Part shown: one piece after another, positions 25,626 through 35,885 of the stretch
Numbering within the stretch: position 1 is the first letter of the stretch
Layout: every line of letters starts with the position of its first letter
Assembly (NCBI GenBank): GCA_001931535.1
Contig: CP016211.1
Location: 14,461,501 to 14,525,500 of the forward strand
Reading direction: 5' to 3'
DNA: 64,000 nt
Source of the DNA: Minicystis rosea
GTDB taxonomy: Bacteria > Myxococcota_A > Polyangia > Polyangiales > Polyangiaceae
Notes under the pieces: model-generated
What the model saw: only the letters and a program-made list of their open reading frames with translations
Told to the model about the DNA's origin: nothing
The model's database searches: none
Made by a program: the position numbers and the translations under genes

Positions 25626-26167
25626 TTCGGCGCTCCGCTGCCGCTGCTCTCGGCGGTCCAGGTGACGCCGGGCAGATCGGCGAAGAAGGGCGCGAGGTGA
25701 TCGCGCGTCTTCTCGAGCGCCTGCGGGATCACGCGGGTGTCGGCGAGCACGGGCATGAAGTTGCTGTCACCCGACCAGCGCGGGACGATGTGCGCGTGGA
25801 GGTGCTCGGCCACGCCCGCGCCCGCGACGGCGCCGAGGTTGAGCCCGACGTTGAGCCCCTCGGCCTTGAGTGCGCGGCGGAGGCGCGTGCTCGCTTCGCG
25901 CACCAGCCGGAAGAGCGCATCGTACGTCGCTGGATCGAGATCATCGAGGTTGCTCTCGTGCTCGTAAGGCATGATGAGCAGGTGCCCCGCAGCGAACGGG
26001 TAGCGGTTGAGCATCACGTACGCGTGCTCGGTGGTGCACACGACGAGCCGCTCGCGCCTCTCGTCGGGCGGAGCGGCTTCGATGCCACAGAAAATGCACG
26101 AACGACTGCGATCCTTGGGCGCGAGGATGTACTCCATGCGCCAGGGCGCCCACAGCGGGTTTCCCAT
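25622..26167 (-). CDS. HIT-family hydrolase/phosphorylase (AP4A-phosphorylase-like)
   Basis: The 181-residue enzyme has the histidine triad at residues 122-126 in AEHLHAHIVPRWSGD; the central His attacks the alpha-phosphate of a nucleotide ester. A zinc-type pair, CIFC, is at residues 24-27. The N-terminal MGNPLWAPWRMEYI and the GDSNFMPVLADTRVIPQALE block after the triad resemble the branch that contains mycobacterial AP4A phosphorylase. The ATG at 26167 is chosen because the conserved MGNPLWAPWR begins there, although the frame extends further. The stop overlaps the start of the AI-2E permease gene. A second HIT gene at 60419 belongs to a different subgroup. Confidence 0.9.
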   Translation of the reverse strand: MGNPLWAPWRMEYILAPKDRSRSCIFCGIEAAPPDERRERLVVCTTEHAYVMLNRYPFAAGHLLIMPYEHESNLDDLDPATYDALFRLVREASTRLRRALKAEGLNVGLNLGAVAGAGVAEHLHAHIVPRWSGDSNFMPVLADTRVIPQALEKTRDHLAPFFADLPGVTWTAESSGSGAPK

Positions 26168-26226
26168 CGCGGGGACGTTACCACGCCCTTCGGGTGTCGT
26201 GATCAGGGCCGGCTCGAGGTTTGGAA

Positions 26227-26628
26227 TCAGCGCGCGGCGGCGGCCGGCTTCGGCCGCAGGCTGCGGACGGCCAGATCGATGGAGACTGCGATGCCCACGC
26301 CCACCAGCGTTCCGACCACGTCCCATGCGAAGTCTTTCCACGATGGATCGCCGGCGCCCGTGAGATCGATGAGCTCCTTCGCTGCGCCCACCAAGATGCC
26401 CGCGCCCGCTCCGAATGCGATGCGGATCCGAATGTCGTCGGTGCCGAGCGCGGAGAGCCCGTAACCCGTCCCGGCCACGCCCACGGAGACGCCGAAGTGC
26501 AGCGCCTTGTCCCTGCTGAGCCACGGATCGGGATCGGCCATCGGCGGCACGGCGAGCGCAGGCGTGCTCGCGGAGAGCACGGCAGCAGCGACGGCGGGGG
26601 CGAAGGCGCGGGCGGCGAGGGAGGCCAT
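26227..26628 (-). CDS. YfiM/DUF2279-like exported protein
   Basis: The predicted 133-residue product begins with a signal peptide (ARAFAPAVAAAVLSASTPALA). The mature part shows the YfiM-type pattern: DKALHFGVSVGVAGTGYGLS, then GAGAGILVGAAKELIDLTG, and finally PSWKDFAWDVVGTLVGVGIAV, with conserved His, Glu and two Asp residues in hydrophobic helices. Members of this family are small membrane or lipoproteins of unknown function, distantly like VanZ. The upstream ATGs at 26649 and 26673 are alternative starts, but they would put extra residues before the signal peptide. It is 60 bases upstream of the HIT gene in the same direction and could belong to the same transcript. Confidence 0.65.
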   Translation of the reverse strand: MASLAARAFAPAVAAAVLSASTPALAVPPMADPDPWLSRDKALHFGVSVGVAGTGYGLSALGTDDIRIRIAFGAGAGILVGAAKELIDLTGAGDPSWKDFAWDVVGTLVGVGIAVSIDLAVRSLRPKPAAAAR

Positions 26629-26943
26629 GGCGGAAGACTCTGCCATCATCCCGAGCCCTCGCGCACGGACCAACGCGTACGCTTCCCGCTCCGGACGCTT
26701 TCGCCGCGCAACGGGTGAGCGCGCGAAGGACGCGACGACCGCGAGGGCCCCACGGAAAATGAAGGGCGAATGGCGCTTGCGATCACGGCGCCGCGTGATC
26801 TGCCTCGCGAGGGATGAACGCGTCTGCGATCGCGACCGACGCGTGTCGCCGCGGCGGAGATCGAGGATCGCGAGAGGGGGGAAGAGAGGATTTCCGCTTT
26901 TGCTTCGGCAGCGGAGCGGGAGAGGCTTCGAGCGGGCTGCGCC

Positions 26944-27618
26944 TCAATCCATCGGAGCGGGGAACGCGGCGCCGGCTTGCCAGAGCGCGAAGATCGCGGC
27001 CCAGCTCATCACCAAGAGGACCACGAAGAGCACGATGCCCGCGCGCTCGAAGCGCTTCACCGACTTGCGGGTCGCGGCGATGCCCCAGTTCCAGGCGAAG
27101 CCGGAGAGCCCGTTGCCGACGTGGTACGCGACGCCCAGCGTGCCGAGCAGGTAGACGATGAGCGTCGGCACGTGATGGTGCATGTGCGCGGCGATGTCGG
27201 CGAAGGCCTCGGGGTGCTTCTCCACCACGCGCGGGTGGATGAACGCGAGCCACATGTGCGCGCCGATGAAGAAGAGCACGCCGATCGCGCTGAGCCGCTG
27301 GAGCAGGTAGCGGAGGTTGCCGAAGTAACCGTAGTGGTTGTTGTTCGGCCGCGAGGTGAAGAGCCGCTGGACGCCCCAGATCGTGTGGATCGCGAGCGGC
27401 AGCAGCACGACGGTCGACGAGAGCCAGAGCGACACCGGGTGCCGGTGGGCCGTGACGGTCGCCTCCCACGTCTCCGCGCCCTTGAAGGCCGAGAGGTTGT
27501 CCCAGACGTGGACGATGGTCCACAGCGTGAGGGGCGCGAACGCGAGGAAGGAGGCGATCTTGTTGCGAACGAACGAGAGCGAGCGCGCTTCGCCTTCCGG
27601 TGCGGTCGTGGCTTCCAT
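26944..27618 (-). CDS. sdhC: Succinate dehydrogenase/fumarate reductase cytochrome b subunit
   Basis: This 224-residue subunit anchors complex II to the membrane and binds heme b. It is of the single-subunit, Bacillus-type form, with five hydrophobic helices. The motifs are FLAFAPLTLWTIVHVWDNLS, YLLQRLSAIGVLFFIGAHMW and HHHVPTLIVYLLGTLGVAYH, followed by GNGLSGFAWNWGIAATRKS. His residues of these helices (HVWDN, GAHMW, VAYHVGNG) are the probable heme ligands. The flavoprotein (sdhA) and iron-sulfur (sdhB) subunits usually follow in one operon, but the next gene downstream is the YfiM-like one. The gene therefore appears detached from its partners. Confidence 0.92.
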   Translation of the reverse strand: MEATTAPEGEARSLSFVRNKIASFLAFAPLTLWTIVHVWDNLSAFKGAETWEATVTAHRHPVSLWLSSTVVLLPLAIHTIWGVQRLFTSRPNNNHYGYFGNLRYLLQRLSAIGVLFFIGAHMWLAFIHPRVVEKHPEAFADIAAHMHHHVPTLIVYLLGTLGVAYHVGNGLSGFAWNWGIAATRKSVKRFERAGIVLFVVLLVMSWAAIFALWQAGAAFPAPMD

Positions 27619-27914
27619 GTCGGGCGAGGTTTAGGTCCGCTCGCGGGTTTCAGGCAAGTCCCGAGAGCAGCGAGAGACACAAAACACTTCGCGCGGCGGA
27701 TGACTCTGCGCGAAGCGGAGGGCGTCCGGCGCGCAGGTGAGCGCGCATCCCGATTCGACCAAGCCGGCTCGTGCGGCGATGCGCGTCGATGAGGGCGATT
27801 GCGGAATGACGAGCCGAGCGATGCTGGACCGAAGCGGCGAAGCGTGCTCGTCGGCGCGGCTGGATCGGTGGTGGGCCTCGACGGCTCTGCCGGCGGGAGG
27901 CATGTCCCCATCGG
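27619..27914. other. Intergenic region upstream of sdhC and downstream of rpsA
   Basis: Open frames here are short and conflicting, and none has ribosome-site or codon-use support. It should hold the sdhC promoter. The next 60 bases carry the 21-base tandem repeats described separately. Confidence 0.35.
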
Positions 27915-27977
27915 AGCCCCGAAGGGCTCGAATCCAGCCCCAAAGGGCTCGAATGCGGTCCCGAACGGCTCGAATGC
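27915..27977. repeat. Three tandem copies of a 21-base repeat
   Basis: The copies start at 27915, 27936 and 27957. The consensus is roughly AGCCCCGAAGGGCTCGAATGC. Each unit carries a short internal palindrome, AGCCC...GGGCT, so the array could form small hairpins in RNA. It lies in the gap downstream of the rpsA terminator. Confidence 0.7.
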
Positions 27978-28013
27978 GGCCCAGTCGCGAGAGCAAGCCG
28001 CACAAAACGAAGC

Positions 28014-28041
28014 GGCCCGCCGATCTTGCGACCAGCGGGCC
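28014..28041 (-). terminator. Rho-independent terminator candidate for rpsA
   Basis: On the minus strand the sequence GGCCCGC ... GCGGGCC forms a 7-base-pair GC stem with a 14-base loop, followed by GCTTCGTTTTG, which has a T-run. It begins 32 bases after the rpsA stop codon. Confidence 0.6.
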
Positions 28042-28072
28042 TCTTCATCGTGCCGTCACGGCACGGCTCGGA

Positions 28073-29836
<1,764 letters not shown>

Positions 29837-30266
29837 GCTGTTGTGTCGAGACCTACCTTTCCTTCGCGAATTTCCCCCTGCATGCCTGGAGGGCGCCTCG
29901 GGTCGTGACGACGTTCGCGCTCGCGCGCTCGCGCCGGACGGGGTAGCTGCCACCGCCCTTCGGTGGACAAAGTGAGGGCGCCCTCGCCTGTCTAGGGAGA
30001 GGCGGTGCCTGTAGTCCGGCCTCCTCGCACTGTCAACGCGCGCCGGGCGCCCTCGAGAAGAGCTTCCTCACGTTTTCATGCCCGGATTCCGTTCCGTATG
30101 CACCGCGTCCGCCGTCGCCGCCGGGCGAGCGCCCGCGGTCGACACGCGATCCAAGCAGGAATTCTCGGTGATCGCGTGCGCCCTCGGCATCCTATCCCGA
30201 GCGACGAGAGGCGCCCGACCGGGACCGTTCCGTCGCGGGCCAGGAGCCTCGATCATCTCGTGATCT
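29837..30266. other. Intergenic region upstream of rpsA
   Basis: This 430-base gap holds the rpsA promoter and leader and the end of the gene at 30267. Both strands have only short frames. The AAGGAAAGGTAGG stretch just before the rpsA start can serve as its ribosome site. No riboswitch or RNA gene was recognised. Confidence 0.4.
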
Positions 30267-31286
30267 TCAGCGCGGGTTGCCTTCGAGGAGGCTCGCGAGC
30301 CGCTGCGCCGCGCGATCGAGCCCATCGAACGGCCAGGGCGCGGTCACGGTGACGCGCGCTTCATCGGGCTTGATGATCACGGACGAGAGCGCGCTCTTCT
30401 CGCCCGCCACGTCGGGCAGGAGCAACGTGACGAGGCGCAGCTCGGCCGAGACGTCGTCGAGCTCGTGCGCCAGATCGGCCGGGGAAACACCGGCAATCGG
30501 CGTGATGGACATCGACATCTCGGGCGCGGGGCCGAGCTTCATGCGCCCGGACGCCCGCTCGACGTGGCGGAGCACGCTCGCGTGGGCCACCGTCGCGATC
30601 CCCGCGGCGCCGTTCCAAGCCTGCTTGGTGACCGCGAACGTGACCACGCCATCCTCCGGCAAATCGAGGTGACGCGCGTCATCCGAGGCGGGGAGGGCCG
30701 CGTTCACGATGGTCGCGTCGGTGCCGACGAGGATCGTTCCATCCTCGGCCTGCGCGATGACGAGGCCGGTGCCCACGAGCAGATCGCCCTCGCGATGGAG
30801 GGCCCACCCTTCTTCCTGTGCGATCTTCTCGAGCCCCGCGACGAGCTTTCCCCGCGCGATGCGCCCGCCCGCGATCAACACCCAGCTCGATGCGTCGGTC
30901 GAGGCCACGATCACCTCGCGCAGATCGGTGGCCAGGTTAACGCCCGTCGCCGCGCGGATGCGCTGGCCCCGCGTTTTGCCCGAGCGCGTGGCGCGTTCCA
31001 CCGCGAGCGGCCAGAGGTGCTTGCGCACGGGGCCGAAGAGCACGGCGTCGGCGGCGTCGAGCCGCATCACCAGGCTCGCGTTGCCGGGCACGTGACGGCG
31101 CGCGACGGCCTCGTAATGAATGAAGAAGAGATAGACGGCCACGCCCGCGACCGCGAGGAGGGCCACGAGCACGGAGGCCCCGATGGCGAGGCGCCGCCCG
31201 ATCGAGGCGCGCGGCGCCGGCGCGGGCGGCGCGACCGGATCGCGTAGGGTCGGAGGCGGAGGCTCGTCGATGAGGGTGTCGGCCAC
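30267..31286 (-). CDS. Single-pass membrane protein, DUF3352-like extracytoplasmic region
   Basis: With a GTG start at 31286 the product has 339 residues: a short Pro-rich cytoplasmic tail, one transmembrane helix (RLAIGASVLVALLAVAGVAV) and a 270-residue outside domain. The domain begins HVPGNASLVMRLDAADAV, continues with paired strands (EVIVASTDASSWVLIAGGRI, GDLLVGTGLVIAQAEDGTIL) and ends at NPR. The pattern P-x-x-x-x-LV-x-RLD followed by a catalytic-like but unassigned fold also appears in the lipoprotein at 48098, so the two look like distant relatives. An ATG at 31394 is possible but would add 36 residues of poor quality. It diverges from the kinase gene at 31481. Function unknown. Confidence 0.65.
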   Translation of the reverse strand: MADTLIDEPPPPTLRDPVAPPAPAPRASIGRRLAIGASVLVALLAVAGVAVYLFFIHYEAVARRHVPGNASLVMRLDAADAVLFGPVRKHLWPLAVERATRSGKTRGQRIRAATGVNLATDLREVIVASTDASSWVLIAGGRIARGKLVAGLEKIAQEEGWALHREGDLLVGTGLVIAQAEDGTILVGTDATIVNAALPASDDARHLDLPEDGVVTFAVTKQAWNGAAGIATVAHASVLRHVERASGRMKLGPAPEMSMSITPIAGVSPADLAHELDDVSAELRLVTLLLPDVAGEKSALSSVIIKPDEARVTVTAPWPFDGLDRAAQRLASLLEGNPR

Positions 31287-31480
31287 GGGGTCGATGCAGG
31301 GTAGGGCGGTGTGTCGAGCGCCGTCGATCACGATGTGTGCTGCACACCGGGTCTCGCGAACACGCGTTGCCGCGAAGGCCTTCAATCCTGGCACGAGAAG
31401 GCATTTTCCGCACCGGCCCGACCTTGTCGGAATGCGCGTGCGACCTTATCTGTTCGCCCCATCTACGAGGAGCCCTCTCG

Positions 31481-32800
31481 ATGGACGCCCCTGCCCGTAC
31501 CCTCGACTACAACGAGACAGCCGGCGCGGCGACGCTCCTGGCTCCCTTGTCATCTTCCATTCCTCCGAGCGGCGATCACCCGCTCGCCTTCGCGGCCACC
31601 GTAGCCCCTGTCGAGTCGCAGAGCGCCGTGTCCGCGTCGTTCTTTCCACCGGCGAGCTCGAGCCGCACCACGGTGCTCCCGCGCATCGAGGGTGACGGCG
31701 GATCCATCCGCCTCGCGAACGAGTCGCGGACGCGTTACGAGCCGGTGAAGCTCCTCGGCGCGGGCGGCATGGGCGAGGTGGTCCTCGTCGAGGATCAAGA
31801 CATCGCCCGCCCCGTCGCGGTGAAGCGCCTGCTCCCGGAGATGACGGAGCCCTCGGTGCTGGCGCGCTTCGTCGACGAGATCCGCATCGTCGGTCGCTTG
31901 GAGCACCCCAACATCGTCCCCATTCACGACGTCGGCATCGACGAGCAGGGGCGCTACTTCTTCGTGATGAAGTACGTCGAGGGGGAGAACCTCGAGTCGA
32001 TCATCGACAAGCTCGCCGCCGGCGATCCCGAATACCTGCGGAAGTACACGTTCGAGAAGCGCATCGAGATCTTCGTCGGCGTCCTCCACGCCCTCGAGTA
32101 CGCGCACGCGCACGGCATCGTGCACCGCGACGTGAAGCCGGCCAACGTCATGGTCGGTCGCTACGGCGAGGTGCTCCTCATGGATTGGGGCGTGGCCAAA
32201 GCCCTCTCGTGCCCGCGCGATCCGGTGCCCGTGCCCGACGGCGAGCTCGGCGCCGAGCACGAGAAGCGCGGCCGTGTCTTCGCCACGCGCGTGGGCTCCG
32301 TCGTCGGTACGCCCGCGTACATGTCGCCCGAGCAGGCCCGCGGCGAGAACGAGAACGTCGACGCACGCTGCGATCTCTACAGCGCGAGCGCGCTGTTTCA
32401 CGAGCTCGTCTCCCTCCGTCACTACCTCGTCGGCGCCACCACGTTGGAGGCCGTGCTCCTCCGCGTGGGCACCAAGGAGCAGACCCTCTCCGAGCTCTCC
32501 GCGGCCCGCCACCCGAACCACCCGAAGCCGCCCGCGGAGCTCATCCACTTCGCCTACAAGGGCCTCTCGCTCGAGCCGGCGCGCCGCTACCAGTCCGCGG
32601 GGGAGATGATCGTGGCCCTCCAGAGCATCGTCGAAGGCCGCATCGACGTGCAGTGCTACGTCACCTTCACGAAGCGCATGACGCGCGAGCTCTCCCGCTT
32701 CGTCGATCGCCACCCGCGCGTCGCCCTCTTCGCCATGCTCGGCGTGGCCGCGACGGTGATCTTCGCGTTCGCGCAGCTCGCGCGCATGGCGCTCGCGTGA
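31481..32800 (+). CDS. Ser/Thr protein kinase with C-terminal transmembrane helix (DWG variant)
   Basis: The 439-residue product has an N-terminal unstructured segment of about 85 residues and a kinase domain from about 90 to 385. The glycine loop is LGAGGMGEVVLVED and the ATP lysine is in VAVKRLLPE. The catalytic loop is IVHRDVKPANVMV. The metal loop reads LLMDWGVAK, so the usual DFG is DWG, a variant known in active bacterial kinases. GTPAYMSPEQARGE is the APE region. Residue 410 onward is a membrane helix (VALFAMLGVAATVIFAFAQL) with almost no outside part. The ATG at 31481 follows an AGGAG. A strong hairpin begins three bases after the stop. Its targets are unknown. Confidence 0.93.
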   Translation: MDAPARTLDYNETAGAATLLAPLSSSIPPSGDHPLAFAATVAPVESQSAVSASFFPPASSSRTTVLPRIEGDGGSIRLANESRTRYEPVKLLGAGGMGEVVLVEDQDIARPVAVKRLLPEMTEPSVLARFVDEIRIVGRLEHPNIVPIHDVGIDEQGRYFFVMKYVEGENLESIIDKLAAGDPEYLRKYTFEKRIEIFVGVLHALEYAHAHGIVHRDVKPANVMVGRYGEVLLMDWGVAKALSCPRDPVPVPDGELGAEHEKRGRVFATRVGSVVGTPAYMSPEQARGENENVDARCDLYSASALFHELVSLRHYLVGATTLEAVLLRVGTKEQTLSELSAARHPNHPKPPAELIHFAYKGLSLEPARRYQSAGEMIVALQSIVEGRIDVQCYVTFTKRMTRELSRFVDRHPRVALFAMLGVAATVIFAFAQLARMALA

Positions 32801-32803
32801 CGT

Positions 32804-32834
32804 GAGCGCGCTCCCGCAGCTCGGGAGCGCGCTC
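32804..32834 (+). terminator. Perfect 13-base-pair hairpin after the kinase gene
   Basis: GAGCGCGCTCCCG and CGGGAGCGCGCTC pair perfectly around the 5-base loop CAGCT. It starts three bases after the kinase stop codon. There is no T-run, so intrinsic termination is likely only if the stem alone is enough. Confidence 0.55.
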
Positions 32835-32954
32835 AATCATCGACCAAAGCCCAGGCTCTCTCTCTGACGTCGCGAGCGCACCGCAGAGAGTGCTCTCGTA
32901 TTGCGAGCGTGCTCGACCGACGCTGCAGGGCTCTCTGCAGTCGTCGGACAGAGC

Positions 32955-33680
32955 CTAAAGCCCGCGCTTGCCGTCGGCCCAATAGGCCTTGGTGCGGATG
33001 CTTCGCCTCGACCAACCGCGCTGCAGCAGGTGATCGCGCATGCGCACGATCGAGCCCGTGTGCCCCGCGAGATAGAAGCACACGCCCTCCGGCGGCAGGG
33101 CCCGCTGCTCCTCGATCCACCGCAGGAGCACGTCGCCGCGAGCCTCGCACGTGCGCTCCACGGCCGGCAGATCGAGCCCGACCAGCGCCGGCCAGCGCTG
33201 CTCGTCCGTCGCGCCGCCAACGCGCTGCGCATCGATCTCGACGGCGCCCAGCACGCGCCCCTTCGCGGCCTGCGCCATCACGGCGAAGAGCCCGAGCGTC
33301 GTCTCGTCACCGAGAAACACATGGATCTCGGCCGTATCGTGCAGCGCGAAGCGGCCGCCGGGGCCGAGCACGTTCGCATGATCGTTCGGCGCGAGCTTGC
33401 GCGCCCACGTCGTGCCGGGGCCGTCGCCGTGAAGGAAGAAGACGATCTCCATCTCTCCCCGCGCTGCATCGAAGCGGGACGGCGTGTAGTGACGGAAGGC
33501 CCGATCGCTCACGCGGAACTCGACCTCCTGCCCCGGAAGGAACGAGACACCGCGGAGCGCGTCGCCAGCGAAGCGCACGCGGCGAAGGCCGGGCGCGAGG
33601 TCGACGACGTCGGTCACGAGCGCGCGGCGCGCGAACCGAGGCTCGAGCACGTTGGCCAGAAATGCCGGCATCTCGGGCAT
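32955..33680 (-). CDS. Siderophore-interacting protein (NAD(P)H-dependent ferric-siderophore reductase)
   Basis: The 241-residue enzyme has the FAD-binding SIP fold of the ViuB/YqjH group, which releases iron by reducing Fe(III)-siderophore. Signs are LRRVRFAGDAL, FRHYTPSRFDAARGEMEIVF (the R-x-Y-T-x-R flavin motif), HGDGPGTTWARKLAPND, and VFLGDETTLGLFAVMAQ. The final AGHTGSIVRMRDHLLQRGWS is also typical. The ATG at 33680 is preceded by GGGAG at a good distance, and an upstream in-frame ATG at 33710 is less likely. It stands 160 bases after the peroxiredoxin on the same strand. Iron uptake or cytoplasmic reduction is likely, but no siderophore transport gene is beside it. Confidence 0.88.
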   Translation of the reverse strand: MPEMPAFLANVLEPRFARRALVTDVVDLAPGLRRVRFAGDALRGVSFLPGQEVEFRVSDRAFRHYTPSRFDAARGEMEIVFFLHGDGPGTTWARKLAPNDHANVLGPGGRFALHDTAEIHVFLGDETTLGLFAVMAQAAKGRVLGAVEIDAQRVGGATDEQRWPALVGLDLPAVERTCEARGDVLLRWIEEQRALPPEGVCFYLAGHTGSIVRMRDHLLQRGWSRRSIRTKAYWADGKRGL

Positions 33681-33839
33681 GGAAACGCTCCCGATGAAGA
33701 GGATTCGCAACGATGGAGGAAGATGCCCGCGCGCGGATCGCGCGAGATCACGAAGGCTTCGGCATCGTCGGTCGTGAGCGCCGGTGTCGGATCGCCTGGC
33801 GATCGGCGGCCCTCACGACCAACGGAGCCGAGGTGCGTA

Positions 33840-34403
33840 TCAGCCCGCGGTGAGCGTGGCTTGCCCGGGGCGCCAATCGACCGGGCACAGCGCGCCGGTC
33901 TTGAAGGCCGCGAGCGTGCGCAGCGTCTCGTCCACGCTGCGGCCCACGTCGGCGTCCAGGATCGTGGCCGCGCGCAGGATGCCCTTGGGATCGATGAGGA
34001 ACGTGCCGCGGAGCGGGTGCTTGCCCTCCTCCGACCAGACGCCGTACGCCTCGGCGAGCTCGCCGCGCGCATCGGACGCGAGCGGATAGCGCAGCGGGCC
34101 GAGCCCGCCGTTGTCGCGCGAGGCGCGGATCCAAGCGCGGTGGCAATGCACCGAGTCCGCCGAGATGCCGATGATGTCCGCTTCCTCGCGGAGAAAATCA
34201 TCGTAGCGCTCGCTGTAGCCGCGGAGCTCGGTCGGGCACACGAAGGTGAAGTCGAGCGGATAGAACACGAGCACGAGCCAGCGACCCGCGTAGTCCGCGA
34301 GGCTCACGGGCGCGTCGAGCGTGTCGATGTTCTTCGTCGAAGGCAGGGTGAAATTCGGCGCGGGGCGACCGACGCGGGCAACGGACGAGGATTGGATGGT
34401 CAT
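33840..34403 (-). CDS. 2-Cys peroxiredoxin (AhpC/Prx1 type)
   Basis: The 187-residue protein reduces hydrogen peroxide and organic hydroperoxides. The peroxidatic Cys56 lies in DFTFVCPTEL and the resolving Cys173 in TGALCPVDWRPGQ, so it is the typical two-cysteine form. The length is that of AhpC. The N terminus SVARVGRPAPNFTL matches the family. It is 28 bases downstream of the cysteine-free S4 gene and may be co-transcribed, which would couple a translation-related gene to oxidative defence. No AhpF-like reductase is nearby, so the reducing partner must be elsewhere. Confidence 0.92.
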   Translation of the reverse strand: MTIQSSSVARVGRPAPNFTLPSTKNIDTLDAPVSLADYAGRWLVLVFYPLDFTFVCPTELRGYSERYDDFLREEADIIGISADSVHCHRAWIRASRDNGGLGPLRYPLASDARGELAEAYGVWSEEGKHPLRGTFLIDPKGILRAATILDADVGRSVDETLRTLAAFKTGALCPVDWRPGQATLTAG

Positions 34404-34431
34404 GAGGAGGCGCTCTCCGGTGGGCCTTTGA

Positions 34432-35040
34432 TCACAGACGGGTCGAGTAGTATTCGATGACGAGCTGCGGCTGCAGCGAGAACAGGATGGACTCGGGCTC
34501 CGGCACGCCGCGCACCACGACCTTGATCGGCGCGGCCGAGCGCTCGAGCCAGCCCGGCAGGGGCAGCGACGTGTCCTCGAGCGCGGCCTTCACGTGCCCG
34601 TTCTCGAGCATGCGCGGGTCCACCGTGATCACCTGACCGGCGCGGACGCGGTACGACGAGATGTCGACGCGCTCGCCGTCGATGAACACGTGGCCGTGGC
34701 AGACGAGCTGGCGCGCCGCGGGGATGGTGCGCGCGAAGCCCGCGCGGAACACCACGTTGTCGAGGCGCCGCTCGAGCAGCTCGAGGAGCTTCTGGGTCGT
34801 GTCCTCGCCGCGCGAGGCTTCGATGACGAGGTTCCTGAGCTGGCGCTCGCCGAGCCCGTAGTAGTGACGCAGCTTCTGCTTTTCGTGCAGGCGCACCGCG
34901 AAGTCGCTGTGCTTCTTGCGCCCTTGACCATGCTGGCCGGGCGGGTAGGGCCGGCGTTCGATCTTCTTGCGCGAGAGCCCCGGCAGCTCGACGCCGAGCG
35001 CTCGCATGATCTTCACTCGCGGACCCGTGTAACGGCTCAT
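34432..35040 (-). CDS. rpsD: 30S ribosomal protein S4, zinc-site-free form
   Basis: The 202-residue protein has all S4 blocks, including RRPYPPGQHGQGRKKHSDF, LRHYYGLGERQLRNL and RLDNVVFRAGFARTIPAARQLVCHGHV, and the S4 RNA-binding domain in its second half. S4 nucleates 16S rRNA assembly. The N terminus, MSRYTGPRVKIMRALGVELP, lacks the four zinc-binding cysteines of the C+ form, so this is a C- variant. It is not in an alpha operon (no S13, S11 or RpoA next to it), which suggests either a moved rpsD or a second paralogue. The gene precedes the peroxiredoxin by 28 bases. No Zur-like box was seen upstream. Confidence 0.95.
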   Translation of the reverse strand: MSRYTGPRVKIMRALGVELPGLSRKKIERRPYPPGQHGQGRKKHSDFAVRLHEKQKLRHYYGLGERQLRNLVIEASRGEDTTQKLLELLERRLDNVVFRAGFARTIPAARQLVCHGHVFIDGERVDISSYRVRAGQVITVDPRMLENGHVKAALEDTSLPLPGWLERSAAPIKVVVRGVPEPESILFSLQPQLVIEYYSTRL

Positions 35041-35132
35041 CGGACCATTTCCTCTCTTCTATGCTTGGAAAGCAGCGCAATCGCGCCGACGACAGTGAAC
35101 GTGACAGGGACGGAGCGCAATCGATCCACGCC

Positions 35133-35885
35133 TCACGCCGCTTCGAGCAGCGCGACCTCGGGACCGGGCTCGTCTTCGCCGGTGCTCGGCGGCGTCACCC
35201 ACGTGAAGCGGGGGAAGCGCGCGACCTGGCGCTCACCGCTCTCGTGCTCGGCGTGCACCTCGAGCGTGGCGCGGCGCGCGCCCGGGTTCGCGACGGCGAA
35301 GCGCGCGCGCGGCCCGTGGCTCACGGCCAAGCGGCTCCCCGGCGGCAGCTCCGCGGCGAGCGACGCCAGCGTGGTGAGCACGTCGCCCGTGTCCAGATCG
35401 AGGAACGCGTCTTCCACCACGACGAAGAGCGCCTCGCGCGGAGCGGCCGCGCGCCGCATCCAACTGCGCTGCTCGAGCGGCGCCGTCACCTGCGTGAACG
35501 TGTGATGCGTGGGGAATACCGCCCGGCGGATCTCGGCGAGCGGCGCCTCGTCGACCGAGAGGATCGGCGACGCGAGCCCGGTCAACCGTGCATGCCGCGT
35601 CGACAGCCCCGCGCCGACCTCGACCACGCGACCTCTGGGCGTCTCATGCGTCCACGCGCGCGCGAAATCATCGAGCTGCAGCGTGCGCCCGAGGGCCGCG
35701 CGCAGCGCGCGATCCTCGAGCTCGCCCTCGCAGGCGCCGAGCTCGAGCCACACCGCTTCGGCCAGCGGATCGCGGAAGCCGAGCCACGGATACCGCGTGT
35801 GCGCGACCGCGGTCGCAGCCAAGGTGAGAACGTTCGTCAAAGGCACGTCGATCCAGTCCGCAGGCGGGGTGACTCGCACATCCAT
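35133..35885 (-). CDS. LCM/PPM1-family SAM-dependent methyltransferase
   Basis: The predicted 250-residue enzyme starts at an ATG with AGGAG eight bases upstream, which decides against the earlier in-frame ATG at 36002. The SAM-binding motif I is GRVVEVGAGLSTRHARL, the form typical of leucine carboxyl methyltransferase-like proteins. LSVDEAPLAEIRRA is the motif II region, and ALFVVVEDAFLDLD the motif IV region. Family members methylate carboxyl groups of small molecules, polyketides or proteins. The protein is soluble. It lies 92 bases upstream of rpsD on the same strand and downstream of a repeat-filled gap. The substrate is not deducible. Confidence 0.82.
   Translation of the reverse strand: MDVRVTPPADWIDVPLTNVLTLAATAVAHTRYPWLGFRDPLAEAVWLELGACEGELEDRALRAALGRTLQLDDFARAWTHETPRGRVVEVGAGLSTRHARLTGLASPILSVDEAPLAEIRRAVFPTHHTFTQVTAPLEQRSWMRRAAAPREALFVVVEDAFLDLDTGDVLTTLASLAAELPPGSRLAVSHGPRARFAVANPGARRATLEVHAEHESGERQVARFPRFTWVTPPSTGEDEPGPEVALLEAA

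Noticed and set aside
31481..32800. Pseudokinase because of DWG instead of DFG
   Set aside because: The ATP lysine, catalytic Asp and metal Asp are all present, and the DWG form occurs in active bacterial kinases.
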